A stretch of 64,000 nt of DNA, taken from contig NC_054538.1 of NCBI RefSeq assembly GCF_017654505.1, positions 55,804,184-55,868,183 on the forward strand. Reading direction: 5' to 3'. The position numbers and the translations under genes are program-made. Each line of letters begins with the position of its first letter. Position 1 is the first letter of the stretch. Positions 36,710 to 50,130 of this stretch are shown piece by piece. The notes beneath the pieces were generated by a model. It saw nothing but the letters and a program-made list of their open reading frames with translations, ran no database searches and was not told where the DNA came from. The stretch is from Polyodon spathula. Lineage: Eukaryota; Chordata; Actinopteri; Acipenseriformes; Polyodontidae.

Positions 36710-39700
36710 CAACCAAACAAGCAAGATGGGCCGAATGGCCTCCTCTCGTTTGTAAACTTTCTTATGTTCTTATGTTTTGCAGAAGGATTCAGATATTTAA
36801 ATAATGATAATGAGCAGCGACTGGGATCCTACTGTAGCATTGCTTTCTCTTGGTGTGTCCTATAACCTACTGTACGTTACAAACCAGAAAATCATGAGCT
36901 TCCTTACTGCTGAAATAATTTGAGTACATTCCAAACCCATCCTGAAGTTTCCCCTGCAAAGCAATTGTCTAACTCCTATATGTCTTTTGTAATTTTAAAA
37001 TAAAAAGAAAAGAAAACCCTCCTAAAAATGTAATAGCTAATTGTTTGATTTGTTACTTGATAAATGGGATCTATATTCCGATAGTAACATTTTTTTGTTG
37101 TATGGTACTTTTATTTGGATGCTGGCTGACACAGGTCTGACTTGAGGGACAGCACTCCCAGCGAGGGTTCAAGTTAAGTCGTCACTCTGGCAGTTGGTTG
37201 TCGCTGCCGTGTCCCACTTGAGTAAAATGGACAGGGACATAACACTTTAAACCCAGTGGGTGCGTAATTGAAACTTTATCAGCAGTGTGTTTTATTTATT
37301 TATTTTTATTCCTCCACAGTTCAGATTCTGAAGCGGTTAACATTTCGAACAATATTGCTCCTGATGTAACCTCTCATTTTCTTTCACAACCTTAATTGGC
37401 TTCACCACAAGACGACAGACTCAATACAGTTGCTGTCAGGCACATTTACTGTCCGTCATGTTGAATGACTATTCTTCTTTTCTTTTTCTGGCAGTAAATT
37501 GGCTGATTCCTGCTGTAAGTGCTTTACAAGGCTGATTCCCTTTATTTTAAACCCTAGACAAGAAAGAATTTGGGCAGCCAGTGTTTTTAATAGACCCAGT
37601 TGCGGTACACTTTGTGAAGACATTCAATATGGCGACATGTGTTGCTCTTTATGATTTTTATAACATTTAGATTTAACTTGGTCTGGCACCAATAAGGGAA
37701 CTGGATTTTCTAGATTCATCAGGCTTGTATTTTTATACAGTAGATGCCGTTATAGTTGTCCTCCAAAGCAGTCTATTTCATGCCATAATCTAAGAGGTGG
37801 ATGAAAGCATTCTGAGTGACACAAACTAATGTCTTACTACTGTAGTAGATAGGATGCAGTATGCAACAAATTCTAAACACAATCTCAACATGTACAATAT
37901 TACAGATTAAGTATAGATTATGCAGAACCTACTTTTTTTTTTTTTTTTTTTTTTTAACTTGGCCTGATTCTATTGAAGCTTTTTACTTTTTAAGAACATT
38001 AAAACTGGCAGAGTATGATACTGAGGACAACAGATTGCAGAATTGCTGATAGTTGGTTGTGGCAGGTGTTCAGATCACGATTTTGGTGCACTTGCAGAGA
38101 TTTGAGGGGGAAGGTGCACCTGCCAGCACCTTGAATGACTGTACTATACAGTAGCTTCTGTAGTCCCCCTCCTCTTTCATGAGCACTAAATTCACTGAAA
38201 GTAATAAGATCACATGTATGAAATTTGTTCAGTATCTGAAGCTCAGCAATGGGCCAGTGTATGATGGTTAATGTAGAATTAAGATGGCATAGGTACAGTA
38301 ACATACAGTACTACACAATTCGTTTTAACATTTAACACTGTTTACAGAGGATTTGTAAATAAGACATGTTAGACTGGTCACAGCAATTTTTCCTGTGTTG
38401 GTGTTTTTGTTTGTTTGTTTGTTTGTTTGTTTTTTTTTTTTAATACATTCAACTTTTATACCTGGCTTTCTGTTTTGTTCGATTCAGTAGGAATTACTTT
38501 TTAATGCATTGTCTTGTATAGTACTGTATTAATTAATGAAAGTCATCATGTTGGCCAATAATGTAAGTGTTTAAGAGATAGCCTACCTTGTGCTGCACAG
38601 TATGTCTTTGTTTAGTGCCCCAGGTTCCCTGAGTGGTTGCGTGCAGGTGGCTGTTTATAGGGTTTTGTTGGTGTGTGTTATGAGCTAATGTACATTTCAT
38701 ACAGTAGTCCTCTAACCTGGATGATGTACATTTGTGACAGCCTAGTCATGGTTGATGCTTAGTATTAGATTCAGGTATATTGTTCATGACTACAGTACAA
38801 AATGTAATGTGCTATTTGTTTCAGTTAATGCATGCGAAGATACAGTGTAAACTTTTTTTAAAGAATACAATACATGCAGTATACTATACATCTTGCCTGC
38901 TATTGTTGTGTTGGCTGCCTAAGGAACCACTAGTAATGTTTTTGTTTTATTAGTTATTTTGTTTTAATATTTACATTTAAAACTCTTTTGGGAGTGGATT
39001 CTTTCAATGCACTGCTTTTTGAATTTGAGAAAGGAGCGGAAGACTCCTTGATGAAATTAATTGGAGACTGAAGTTGATGAGAAGCAGTCGCCCTCCGCTG
39101 TACGAATTAAAACGATGTGCTGCTTTTTATAAGAAAAATGAGAAAAAGCAGGTTTAGTAGAGGATTTATACTGGTCCCTGACGCCCCCGATATAACGAGG
39201 GCGTGGTTGTACAGTATTTGTTATTAGCCTATTTGTTTTTCTACGGGACTCTCACTATATCGTGGCCCTCGATATAGAGCGGATTTATATTGGACTTTGA
39301 ATGAATTGTGCATGTTTTTACAAACCGGGGGAATAAAAGTAACAAATAAAAACATATTCGCCATTTAACAAGATTGCATTTTAATTTAATTGTGTGATGC
39401 TAGTTTTTAGGCAGAATTGACAACCCTGATGTGAACATTAGAGGTTCCTTTTTCTCAACCAAAAGTTAATTATCGCAAACCGTCACAAAAACAACATCTC
39501 CCGATAGCTGCAGGCCTATGAATATTTCAAGCTCTATAAAAAGTAAATTTACAGTAGTCGTTGTAGACCAGGAAAGTCACAAGGCGCCACAGGTTGACTT
39601 CTGCTGCGGTGTCCTGCTGATGAGAAAATGGACATCCAGCATATTACCTCCCCACAGTGCATGCTGTGTACGCTTTCAGAATATATCGATAATTCGACAG

Positions 39701-41371
39701 CCCCTAAGGAGAATCCCAGTTCAGAGATCTGTTTCATCTTGGTTGGGCTGTTCAAACAGTACTTGGTGGCCCAGCAAAAAGGATCCAACTCATTTGTCAT
39801 ATTGTGGTGTAAATGACTGTAAAGTACATCATGTGTTTGAGGTGATGTACTCTACAGATGATGGAAGGCTTAAGTGTACTGTAACTGAAATAAAGTAATA
39901 TGTACTGTTATATTTAAAAATGACTGGGTGTGGCCATTTTGCACAATACATTTTAAAAACATTTTAAGTTTACGCTAAAGCAGTAGGCTACTGCTGCACA
40001 TTTACAGTATACAACATACCTAGCTGTTAGGAAGCATTATAAAAGTATTTGGTCAACATTCAAGAACAGTATGGTAATCTAAACTGAATATGGCACGTAT
40101 CACTGAATGTATGGGCTTTCAAGTTATTCATTTACACTCAATTACAGTGCCAGTACCTTGCAAAACACAATATCAGACCACCATTTACTGTACTGTAATA
40201 ATTATCTTCGTCCATGTGTGATTGCAATAGCCTAAATTACTATGCAAACCATGCAGATAAGCGTTTTTGTGAAATATGAAAAGCTACGATCAAATGTCAG
40301 GCAATTGCAATAGTACAGTACATTTACTCTGTAGACTGTGCACAGTACCAGTAATTTACAGTTGCTACTGTATTCCTGAGAATTTAAAATGCCCTCAGAT
40401 TTAAGATGTAGCCCAAATTAACCACACTTAAATTTCAGAAAAAAATAAAACATCAAATAAAGATGCCTAATACAACCTTAATTACGCTTAAGAGCCATGT
40501 ATACAATGGGATTCTGCAATGTAATGCAAGAACTTGTCTATTAGGCATATTGGTAAAGAATTGTATATTGGGAAATTTAACATGCATGTAACAACAATGA
40601 ATCTTCCCTGGTCATCCGCAAAGAGTCCTCTGTTTATTACATCTCCCAGACAATCTGTACATTTACGTGACAAAGCATTGTCCAAAAACTGAAAGCATCA
40701 CTTTTCTGTGTTTACATGATTGATAGAAAATGTAATTAGAATTCAACTGTATACGTGGATTACAGTTTTGGTAAAACGCAGGATATTTTCGCATGCAAAA
40801 TACTGTAGTAACCCAAGTACAAATTGAAGACCGGGCATTTCTGCGATAGAACGAAGACCAATCCAATAACTCAAGTGTTCTATCAAAGTGTCAGGTCTTA
40901 AATTCAAAGATTACTATCCTATACCTTTATTCAGATTCCCCAAAGTGTCTGACTGAAAAATGTTAACTTCACCTGGTCGGCACAGACAGTAAAAATCATG
41001 TTGAGCTTGATGGCTACTTCATATACTGTATATTCTTAACCTTTATATATTGTATTCCTCTGCATAACCTTCCTGGAAGTGGATAGGTTCAGCACATTTA
41101 TGCCCAATACAAATTTAATGCAGAAAAATCCATTAATATAAAACTGCTTTAAAATGCAGCAGTTACAGTACTTTTGCAACGAAGGAACCGGTGTGTTGGT
41201 AAAACTCATTTTCTAGCAGACAGTTTTACAGATTGCATATTGTGTATCTAAAACTGTACAAAGCTGGACTATAACCATATCATCAAAATATCTAACTTGC
41301 TTTGATGAGCAGACCACTAGCTAATGCTCTATTTATGTCCTTCTTTTACATTTTTTTTCTTCACTTCACAG

Positions 41372-41505
41372 AACATCAAAACTACTTTGGAGTAGATGAA
41401 AACCTGGGGCCTGTGGCTGTAAGCATCCGAAGGGAAAAGCTAGAGGATGGAAAAGAAAAGGATGGAGTGCAATATAACTATCGGATCACCTTCAGGACCA
41501 GTGAG
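41372..41505 (+). CDS. SIPA1L2: SIPA1L2, second coding exon (codons 480-524)
   Basis: The acceptor is TTCACAG ending at 41371 and the donor is GTAAAT at 41506. With the single base carried over from the first exon it encodes [20 protein letters not shown], then a charged [12 protein letters not shown] linker and [11 protein letters not shown]. This block lies just N-terminal to the RapGAP domain and is strongly conserved in all SPAR proteins. It enters with one base of a split codon and leaves in phase 0. The join to both neighbours preserves the frame, so the boundaries are secure. Confidence 0.97.
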
Positions 41506-42780
41506 GTAAATTAGTTGTGATGCCTTAGAAAAAAAAGACTGCTTAGGAAAGTGGGTGGACTCATTTTATTACAACATTGTACTTAATTACTTCAAGTACA
41601 GTAATAACTTTGATAACATGATAGGTTGAGCTACAGCCATTTTCAATGTAAAAATGTAAACATCATTTTAGTTTAGTAAGTTTATTTTCAGCAACAGTTT
41701 TTCAAGACCGCGCACTACAAACTGCAATACAGACTAGCCACGTTAGGATATTCAGAAATATGAAAAATACTTATATTTGTAAATTTAGCTATGGGCTAAA
41801 GCACCTTTTAATCAAATGTTATATATAATTTGTAGGCCCAGTTTTAGTATTGCTGAATATATTAGAATCAAGTGTTCTGGATGAATTTAATAATAATATT
41901 TAAGTGGGCCACTGTATTTGCAGTCTAAGGAATCTAGCTGTATTCTAAAAAGTCTGATATATAGTTCTGCACATGGGATTTATTTGCATCCATTTGTGCT
42001 TAAATAATTTATTGTCCTTTTACCCTGGTAAGATTTTGTAATACAATTTAGTGGATAAATATATACAGCTGTATGTGCAATCCTGATAAATAAATCAAAT
42101 ATGAGGAAACAGATAGCTAAGGGTTCAAGTACCTCCAGTGCCAGTCAGTACTATATTGAACTGTATATGACCATTGTCCATCATATTATTACCTGGTGCT
42201 TCAGACAGTCCAGCTGTAAAATAAGCCAAATCCCATTAGAGGTGAGATGTTGCCTTTCACTTGGGATAACCTAGGTTAAAAGTTTGTCAAATTTAGTTGA
42301 TGCTCAGCAATGTGAAAATATGTGATGTCCTTTGATAGAAATATCCCAAACATTTTCAAGCAATAAACACTGGCCTATTTGCAGTACAGCCATCCACATT
42401 TGGTGTGAAGGGAATTTTTAAATCTATAAATATTTGAATTGCCTTAAACTTTGCAACTAGACACTAAGTGGGTACTTTTATTGGAAGGTCTCTGCTGCAT
42501 TACAAGCTATTTTACCATAATTGAAAAAAGTTCAATGTTTTCTTTGCTTTCCTTTCAACTATTGATGTCTAAACTGAAAAGGAATAGAAAACATTTTTTT
42601 TTCCCCTTATGTTGCTTTGATTCACTCAGTATGAACAAGATATAGATCTCATTCTCACTCAATTGCATATTTGTATTTTTCCAAAGTGAACTGAGTTTCA
42701 TTTCCTCTGCCTTCAAGTTGACAGTGTTTTGAAGTATGCAGGTATAAATAATGAATCGGATCTCTCTTTATTCCTCACAG
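41506..42780 (+). other. SIPA1L2: SIPA1L2 intron
   Basis: 1.3 kb, AT-rich, with nothing recognised beyond its splice sites. Confidence 0.9.
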
Positions 42781-42969
42781 CTCACCACTCTGAGAGGAGC
42801 GATACTGGAAGATGCTGTGCCCTCCACAGCCAGACATGGCACAGCAAGGGGACTGCCTCTCAAAGAGGTGCTAGAGTACGCAATACCAGAGCTAAACATC
42901 CAGTGCCTAAGGCTGGCTTTAAACTCGCCCAAAGTCCCAGAACAGCTTCTTAAATTGGATGAACAAGGG
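42781..42969 (+). CDS. SIPA1L2: SIPA1L2, third coding exon (codons 525-587)
   Basis: The exon is exactly 63 codons, phase 0 at both ends, bounded by CCTCACAG (ending 42780) and GTAAGC (42970). It encodes [20 protein letters not shown], then [20 protein letters not shown], and a stretch ending LLKLDEQG. This is the segment leading into the RapGAP catalytic domain, matching the SIPA1L2 pattern. No frameshift or stop is present. Confidence 0.97.
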
Positions 42970-45900
42970 GTAAGCTGCAAATTTTACACAAGAAAATTAA
43001 ATGAATAAAGCGTGATGTTACTTTCCACAAGTTAATGTGTTTAAATTGAAATACATTTTTACTAACTTTTTTTTTAAACCATAGTCTGCTCATTTCAGCT
43101 AGTGACCCTGCTTTCTTATTAACTTTAGCTGATCCCCAGTCAACCCTAAAGCTCATTTTAAGCCCTTTTTTTCTAATGCACTAAACTGATATATACAGGC
43201 CATCTGTTTGGTTGATGGTCGCTAGATTCACGGACTGCTAAGCTTTTAACATGCTACTTCAGTTAGTGAGATCATCTCCATATAAAAACAAGCAAGTGCA
43301 AATTTTCTTTTTTTTTCCGGGGGGGGGGTGGTGGTGGTGAGGCAGGCCAATTAAAAGGAATACTTCCACTACTAACTGGAGCCAGTCTAGTCCTCTTTGC
43401 TAGCACATGCAGCAGATGGGAGCTGCTCTGCATGTCAGAATCTAATTAAAGCTGTTTCCTGTGGCTTGTTCATTTATGGTTTAGTGGTAAAAGGCCTGGA
43501 AAATTGGGTATGTTTGAAACAAACAATCAAGTTTTAACTCCCAATTTTAAATAAATTTGTTCTGGTATTGTGTTATTTTCAACACAAGCATGCAACTGAT
43601 TGATTTAAAATTAGCCTTCCCTACATGGTACATCATTTAAAATGTGCTTATAGCCTTGTGTATAGGGTACGTGTTGTATTTCAAAATGTTTGTTACAATC
43701 CAGTAGTGTTATTGTATACTAAACACTATGCAAATATGAAATGCAATTGAAATGAAAATACTGTGGGTTTTGTGAAAGGATAGTTGACATTTTTGCTATT
43801 ATATAAAAATGAATTAAATGAATCAAAGTGCATATTAATTACAAATGTATGAATGCTTCACTTAATCTTCAACATTCCTTTTGCTATAATTCATAAATAT
43901 TGCTCTACTGAACAGAAAGCGGTAGAAATACTTTTAATGCAGAGCGAATGTATAAGGGTGAGCATAGAATTCCGTACACTTTGAGTTTGGGTTCTACACT
44001 TGCAGATATGATGTTTACCTGGTCTGCCAAATGAAATGTATGCTGTTGCTTTGAAGTTCAAAGAGAATAATGATGACAAGTCTGTGACCTTCTTAAGAGA
44101 TTACGCAGCTCATGAATCAGGACTCGAAAGCGATAGTTTGAAAATAAAATGTGTTTATGGTTTGTTTTTCTCAAAATTGTCTAGACAAAGCAAACAACCG
44201 TTTTTGGAATCACAATATGTATTCATTATGAAAAATAATCGAACATGAAAAACCCAAAAGCTTTGAAGGTGCCCGGAGTACCCCTGTATAGAAAGGATTT
44301 GCATCCATAACTGTAAAATATGCAGATATGTAGTAATAGAGTTTCAACCTGAAATAGTTTTCAATATAAAGGATGCCTGATTAGGGTGTACAAGAACTGA
44401 AGAGCAGTCCCTCAACAGAGTCAAAATGCCCCAACACAGATTTATCTTTTCTTCTTTTTTTTTTTTTAAAAAAGAACCTTTTTATGATTGCAATCAGCTT
44501 CATTTTTTTTCTGATTTTTAAGCATGTCTCACTTTCAAGTTCAGACCTAATAGTTTTGTTGTATCAGCTCATCAGATTGCCATATGCTTGTTCTTGGCTT
44601 GTTTTTTTAAGTTCCCCCTATACTGAGCTCACTGCTGTGTCTAGCTCTGTGATCTAGATTTGGTTCTGCAGGGGGGGGGGTTGGTGATGTCCGTGATGAT
44701 GGAGTAAGTGGTTGCCCTCTTGTAGGAAAGGCAACGTGTCATGTGCACAGCTTGATGTTGAACAGTGGAAGGCATTTCTGCCTTTTCTAACAGTAATTAT
44801 CTATCTATGGGTAAATCTACATATTGCTGATAAACATATGTATTTGCTGTAAGGAATTTGTATCACGATGTAGTAAAATGAGGGGGTGTGGTATTGAACA
44901 AAGCACTAAGGCAGTAACTGTGATGCAACTGCCACTGGAGAAGTGAAGCGTGGGAGTAAAGTAAGCATGTAAGAAGTCATAGCATCAGTCGGATGCGTTG
45001 AGAGCAAACAGCATGTAATGTCACAATGAATGAGAATACTGTTGTACTGTAGCTGTGTGAGGACATTTTATAATTTAGTACCAAGTTGAGACTGGTAAAG
45101 GTTCTGAGTTCAAAGGGTGGGTCAGTAATTGGCTTTCAAGTCAGTGTTTAAACGGGGAGTATTAGTAATTACCAGATCTCACCTGGAAAACTGTTTGGGA
45201 TTTTTTTTTTTTTGTGTTCTCAGTTTTAAAGTGTAATACACCTGTTTCATATTAAGAAATCACCTGAATCACTAATTTATGGACTCCAAATCTGCAGTCT
45301 ACACAGCAGTTTACCATCTATCTGTCAATATACTTGAGTATCAGCTTTAATTGCTTACTGTACTGGTAAGTAAAGTATTCTGGCTGTTGATAGATAGTCT
45401 TTATTATCTATATCCTCAATGTCAGTTACAGTCCATATTATAATGGTATCCACTCAAATTGTCATCTGTAATATATTATGCCAGTTAAGCTTGGTTGTGT
45501 GGTACAACACTTGGGATAATGAGGGTCCAGTTTACAAATACAAAACACATTTTCAACTCTTTATGACCTGTAAGCCAAACGGTAAATTAAATGATTATCT
45601 TTTTTCTTTCTTACTTTTTTATTACACCACAAAGGGAGTTACCATGACAACAACATTGTGTACTTGCTCTGACTGGTTGACCTGTTTTAAAGGGTATAAA
45701 TAAAGGGGCATTATGGTAATTACAGTAGCTATTTCATTACAGAAATAATTGTCATAAAACCTTTGGAAGATACATGGCGACCTTCCTTGCTTAACATGCA
45801 TTTTAATGGGTGTGGGAGTCAGTCAATAGTGAGTTCTTTTTTTTTCTGAGAATTTCAAAAGCCTAACAAATAATTCACAGCTGTCTGTAAAGGAGTTTGT

Positions 45901-46627
45901 GCACTTTGGATGTAAAAACTGTCCTTTCACATTTTCAGAGTTGCATACCATCAATTAAGTACTTAGGTAAATGTCTCTGGTGTAACAAATACCTAATGCT
46001 TTTAATCATACTGACTTCAGTGAACATATTTTCTATTTAACTGCAGACAGGGTTACATTTGAAATGTGCTGGTTATCTGTGGAGTTTTACCACCATTTTA
46101 AAACTGGATGTAAAATTAACTTTATTTTCAAACTTGTATTGCATCAATCCTTGTTTAAAAGTAAGTTCTTAAAGAATGATTTATCAAGAGGTAAAGTACC
46201 GGGCTGTAATTGGTTTCATGATAATTCTGAAATGAAAGTACTGTGACAGAGCATCTTGATTTTACTGAAATAACAGTTTTAAAATAGAAGAAATGCATGG
46301 AATTTATTTCTGGGCATATAAAGACCAAAGGCAATGAAATGTGAAGTTTCACACTTGAGTTTTCCAATTTAAAAAAAAAAAAAAAAGTATTTGTCTGCAG
46401 TTTAGGCAAGGATCTGCATCGAGGTTCGTGTGATAATTTATAGCTTGTAGCAAAGCTTAATCTTAATACTAAATATCTTAATATTGAGTGTTTAAAGTAA
46501 TGGAGGACTGGTTGACAAGTGGTTATTTACAGTACATAAATGCTTTGCATAATGTGGCATGCATTCAAAACAGCTGCTTTTATTGTGACAATGACCATAT
46601 GGTCCAAGTTTAAAATAGCATTTTGTA

Positions 46628-46770
46628 GGGGTCTAAATGGCACAGCAGGCTAACTTACTAATGTTTTATGGCTTTCACCTCCTAGAATGTCTGGGTTTGA
46701 ATCAGGTCACAAGTGAAATTCAGGACTGAATGTCAGGGGGTGTTTTGCATTAAAAAAAAAAAAAAAAAAA
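46628..46770 (+). mobile_element. tRNA-derived SINE remnant
   Basis: A box TGGCACAGCAG (46638-46648) matches the pol III consensus TRGYNNARNNG. B box GGTTTGAATCA (46694-46704) differs from the consensus at two positions. A poly-A tail lies at about 46752-46770. The box spacing is acceptable for a tRNA-type promoter. The body is short and diverged. Confidence 0.5.
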
Positions 46771-49059
46771 TTGAATTTGATGTATTTAAGGTGAAAGGTC
46801 TTGTGAGGAGTTTTCACATGATTTGCATGGGTTCATTAACTGCCAAGTGACCAGGAATGTAGACAGACCACTGCAACCACTAACTAGGTCTAGGCCAGGA
46901 ATATCAGGCTGGATGAAAATTGTATTGAAAATGTATTTAAAATAACCAAGATAAAGAAACAAAAGTAAAGTAAATAAACACTTGTAGGTGTAGTTAAAGA
47001 ATGTGGGTTAATTGCATCAATTTTTAACATTATAAAAATATGAAGTCTTGCCTTATTACCCACTGACCTTTAACCGCAAACACATGCTACAATACTAAAA
47101 AAAAGACCTGCATAAACACATGCTATATTACCTCCATAACAAGCCTGTTGTTTGTTATGTCCCACTGCAGCCTTGTGCCCCACACGGCTTAATTCGACCC
47201 TTCCCAGGGATTAAGCAGTGCAAGTCGGCTCAGTTTATGCTCTCTCCCCAGACTGTAATAGCTCCAGCTGGAGTTATTTTATTCTCATTTTGGCTTTGGC
47301 CAAAATTATGAGACATTTTGTATAATTAAAGTCATTGTTGTTACTGTATTGTATGAGAAGTATTTTACATTACAGAGACTAAGCGCGGGTTTGTCTGCAA
47401 TGCATTCTGTGGCACACGTGTAGTGAGAGCAGCTGCTAGGTTCAGTAGCTGCGCCGGACCAAGAGGCTGCTTTGGTTGTAGTTGCTTGCAATCGCCCCCA
47501 CAGCATCTTGATGACGTTTTGGTGAAGCAGGCTTCACTCAGTCTCATGTGAGTACTGACTGAATGAATGGTTTTGCCAGTAGCTTGCATAGGTGGGCATC
47601 CCTATATAGTGCTGCCTGAGGTAACTGCGAACCAGTGGACCCGTACTGTACCGGTGCCAAGGTTACTGAACCGGGACTGAGGTAGCTGCATCGGTACAGC
47701 TCCAGTACCATATTGTTCTGACCCGGTACCGTCCTCGGTACCAAGCCGGTCTTGTTCAGGTCTTGAACAGCCCTGTTGCTGTCTTTTAAAGCAGACTGAG
47801 GTAGCACTTGTACAGGCTTACTGTAGACTACTTTGCTACTTGCATAATAACTGGGTTTTATTCCTGCGAGACGTGCAAGGCCAGTCTGCCTGTTGAGAAA
47901 GCATGGCAGATGCTCTTCCTGCCTGGGGCCAGAGCACGCTAAGGAAGCACTGGAGAAACATCTCTCCCACAGCTCCACAGAGCAATCTGCATCCCTCACT
48001 CCTGCACAGTGCTCTTCCCCATCACCCTATGTTAGAGAGGTAGCTGTGTCCTCCCCATTGGCTCTGTGCCAAGGGAGAGTGGACGACACTCCAGGGAAAG
48101 TAGCCCTTGTAGGAAGCCTTATTCATGGAGGAGTCGCTCTTCAAGCAGTTGGCGGACTCGGAGCAGATGGAAAAACTCGTTTCTCACCAAGGAACAGTAC
48201 TCACAGAGTTACTGCGTGAAAGGCGGGGCAGGTGGCATCGAATGGTCCCCTTGGGGTCCCAGGGAACTACGAGCACTGATTAGCAGCAGGATGACATGTT
48301 GTCCATCGCAACCTATGAGAAGGTGGGCGAACACAAGCTAGAGTTCCCGTCTGAGGACGTGAAGCCAGACAGCCCATGCAGTTAAGCTCCCCCTGTTGGC
48401 AGAGCTTCTGCCACTGATCAGAGGGCCGCTGCAGTCTTGAAAGTGCCCTGGCCTACAGCAGGTGAGACAAGGCAGTCCATCTTTGATGGCAAGCCTACCA
48501 CCTCTCCTGTGTCGTGTGTCATCTGTACGAGTTCTGGGTCTTGCTATTTGGCTTCTCTCTAGCTCCCTGTGCCTTTTTGTAATGCATGGAAGCTGTCCTG
48601 GCACCATTGACTCGAAGTACTCAATTATTTGTCTGACTGGCTCATTTGTGCCCAGTCTTCAGCACAGGCAGACGCCCACACGGAACGTGCCACTGGCCAT
48701 CTTCAGTGTTTGGGCCATACGGTGAATCATGTGAAGAGCCACCTCACACCTTCTCAAACAGCCTATCTAGGAGTGTGCTTTTACTCCAGATCCAGTCGGA
48801 TGGCAGAGAATAGCTGCCTGTTTAGAGCTAATTTTGTTTGACAGAGCACTCACGGTAGTGAAGTTCTGAAACTTCTGGGCTTGATGGCAGAATCTTTGGG
48901 TCTCCTGTGCATGCGCCCTCTGCAGGCCTGGTTCAACAGCAGGGTTTTTCAGCTTGCGCTGTACCGCGACCGCCTATTGAGTGTCTCATCACTGTCTGAA
49001 GGCACGCTCTTGGTGGAAAGGACCTGCCCATCTACACCTCGGCGTAGCGCTGGGCTGTG

Positions 49060-49440
49060 TCGCCAAAAGGGAGGTCGTCACCACGGACGCGTCCAGCCTG
49101 GGCTGGGGTGATGTGTGGAATAGCAAGGGGGCACAGGGAATATGTGGCAGTGTCCCCCTTGGCAGTGTCTCCATATAAATGTTTTGAAGCTGCAGGCAGT
49201 TTACTTAGCCTTGCAGCATTTTTTGCAGAAGGTTCGAGGGAGACGTGTTCCTTTCCGTACAGACAACACAACAGTTGTGGCTTACATCAACCACCAGGGC
49301 GGGTTGATGTCACCCAGTCTCCGTTGTGTGGCCCGGAAGCTTTTGCTCTGGCACATGAGAACCTCTCAATGCAAGCAGTACATCTCCCTGGGGTGATAAA
49401 CTGGGTAGTGGACCTCCTCTCAAGGAAGGCTGGCAATTTT
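49060..49440 (+). pseudogene. DIRS RNase H remnant
   Basis: Frames around 49057-49443 and 49142-49396 together give TTDASSLGWGDVW, LKLQAVYLALQHFLQKVRG, RTDNTTVVAYINHQGG and LPGVINWVVDLLSRK. These are the RNase H blocks of DIRS Pol. Frame switching shows decay. Confidence 0.75.
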
Positions 49441-49499
49441 TGAAAGGGGTTCAGCCGCTTCGTACACCTATGAAGGACATTGTTTAACCTCTAGCGAGG

Positions 49500-50130
49500 A
49501 ACGTGGTGCTCAGTGCACTCTTGAAGCCTCCATTTGAGCCCATGCATTCAGCTGAGCTGAAATATTTATCACTCAAGTGACTGTTTACTTGCTGTCACCT
49601 TCATAATGCAGGCGAGTGAGATGCAGACATTCTCCATAGTGAAAGCCTGCTTCATTTTTTACAGAGGCCAGGACAAAGGTTACCCTCTGTACCAGTCCTG
49701 CCTTTTGCCAAAGACATTCCATGTCAAACAATCTGTGGAATTGGAGGCTTCCTTCCACATCCTTTCAAGTCTGACAGGGAGCTGCAGCTCCATACACTGC
49801 CCAGTGCGGGACTTGGCATACTACGTTGACAGGATGAAAAGCTGGAGGCAGTCTGAATAAGAGTTTTTGTCTGCTCTGGGACTGAGTCCCATGGTCAAGC
49901 CCTGTCTAAGCAGTGGCTGTCCCAATAGGTAGCAGATAAAGTCTGGACTGTCTTTTAGCTGGCCGCCTCCAGAAAGCTCACTTCCCATTAATCCAGGAGC
50001 ATGACAACTTCATGGGCTTTATTCCAAGGTGCATCTGTCAAGGACTTTTGCAATGCAGCAGTGTGGGCTACTCCTCATACTTTTGACTAGGTTCTACAAA
50101 TCGTGGATCCTCAAAATCCTGTTTTTGGAA
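49500..50130 (+). pseudogene. DIRS tyrosine recombinase remnant
   Basis: Broken translation with VLSALLKPPFEPMHSAELKY, then FHVKQSVELEASFHILSS, CPVRDLAYYVDRMKSWRQS and, further on in other frames, QQCGLLLILLTRFYK. This follows the order of the DIRS YR integrase. Multiple stops. Confidence 0.7.

Larger units (their letters stand above)
32532..36776 (+). mobile_element. CR1-type LINE, near full length
   Basis: A non-LTR retrotransposon with a 5'UTR, ORF1 (zinc motif plus esterase), ORF2 (endonuclease plus reverse transcriptase) and a 3' tail of TTCTTATG units at about 36759-36776, the 8-bp terminal repeat type of CR1. No poly-A and no obvious target duplication, as usual for CR1. The 5' boundary is approximate; it is placed at the first copy of the repeated 5' unit. 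It lies in the sense orientation in a SIPA1L2 intron. Confidence 0.88.
29826..41371 (+). other. SIPA1L2: SIPA1L2 intron after first coding exon
   Basis: 11.5 kb. Apart from the CR1 element at 32.5-36.8 kb it holds poly-T/A runs (about 31067-31082 and 37933-37955) and a (GTTT)n tract at about 38408-38440. Near 39180-39290 are GATATAACGAG/CTATATCGTGG words that look like pogo/Tigger-type ends without defined limits. I see nothing else. Confidence 0.85.
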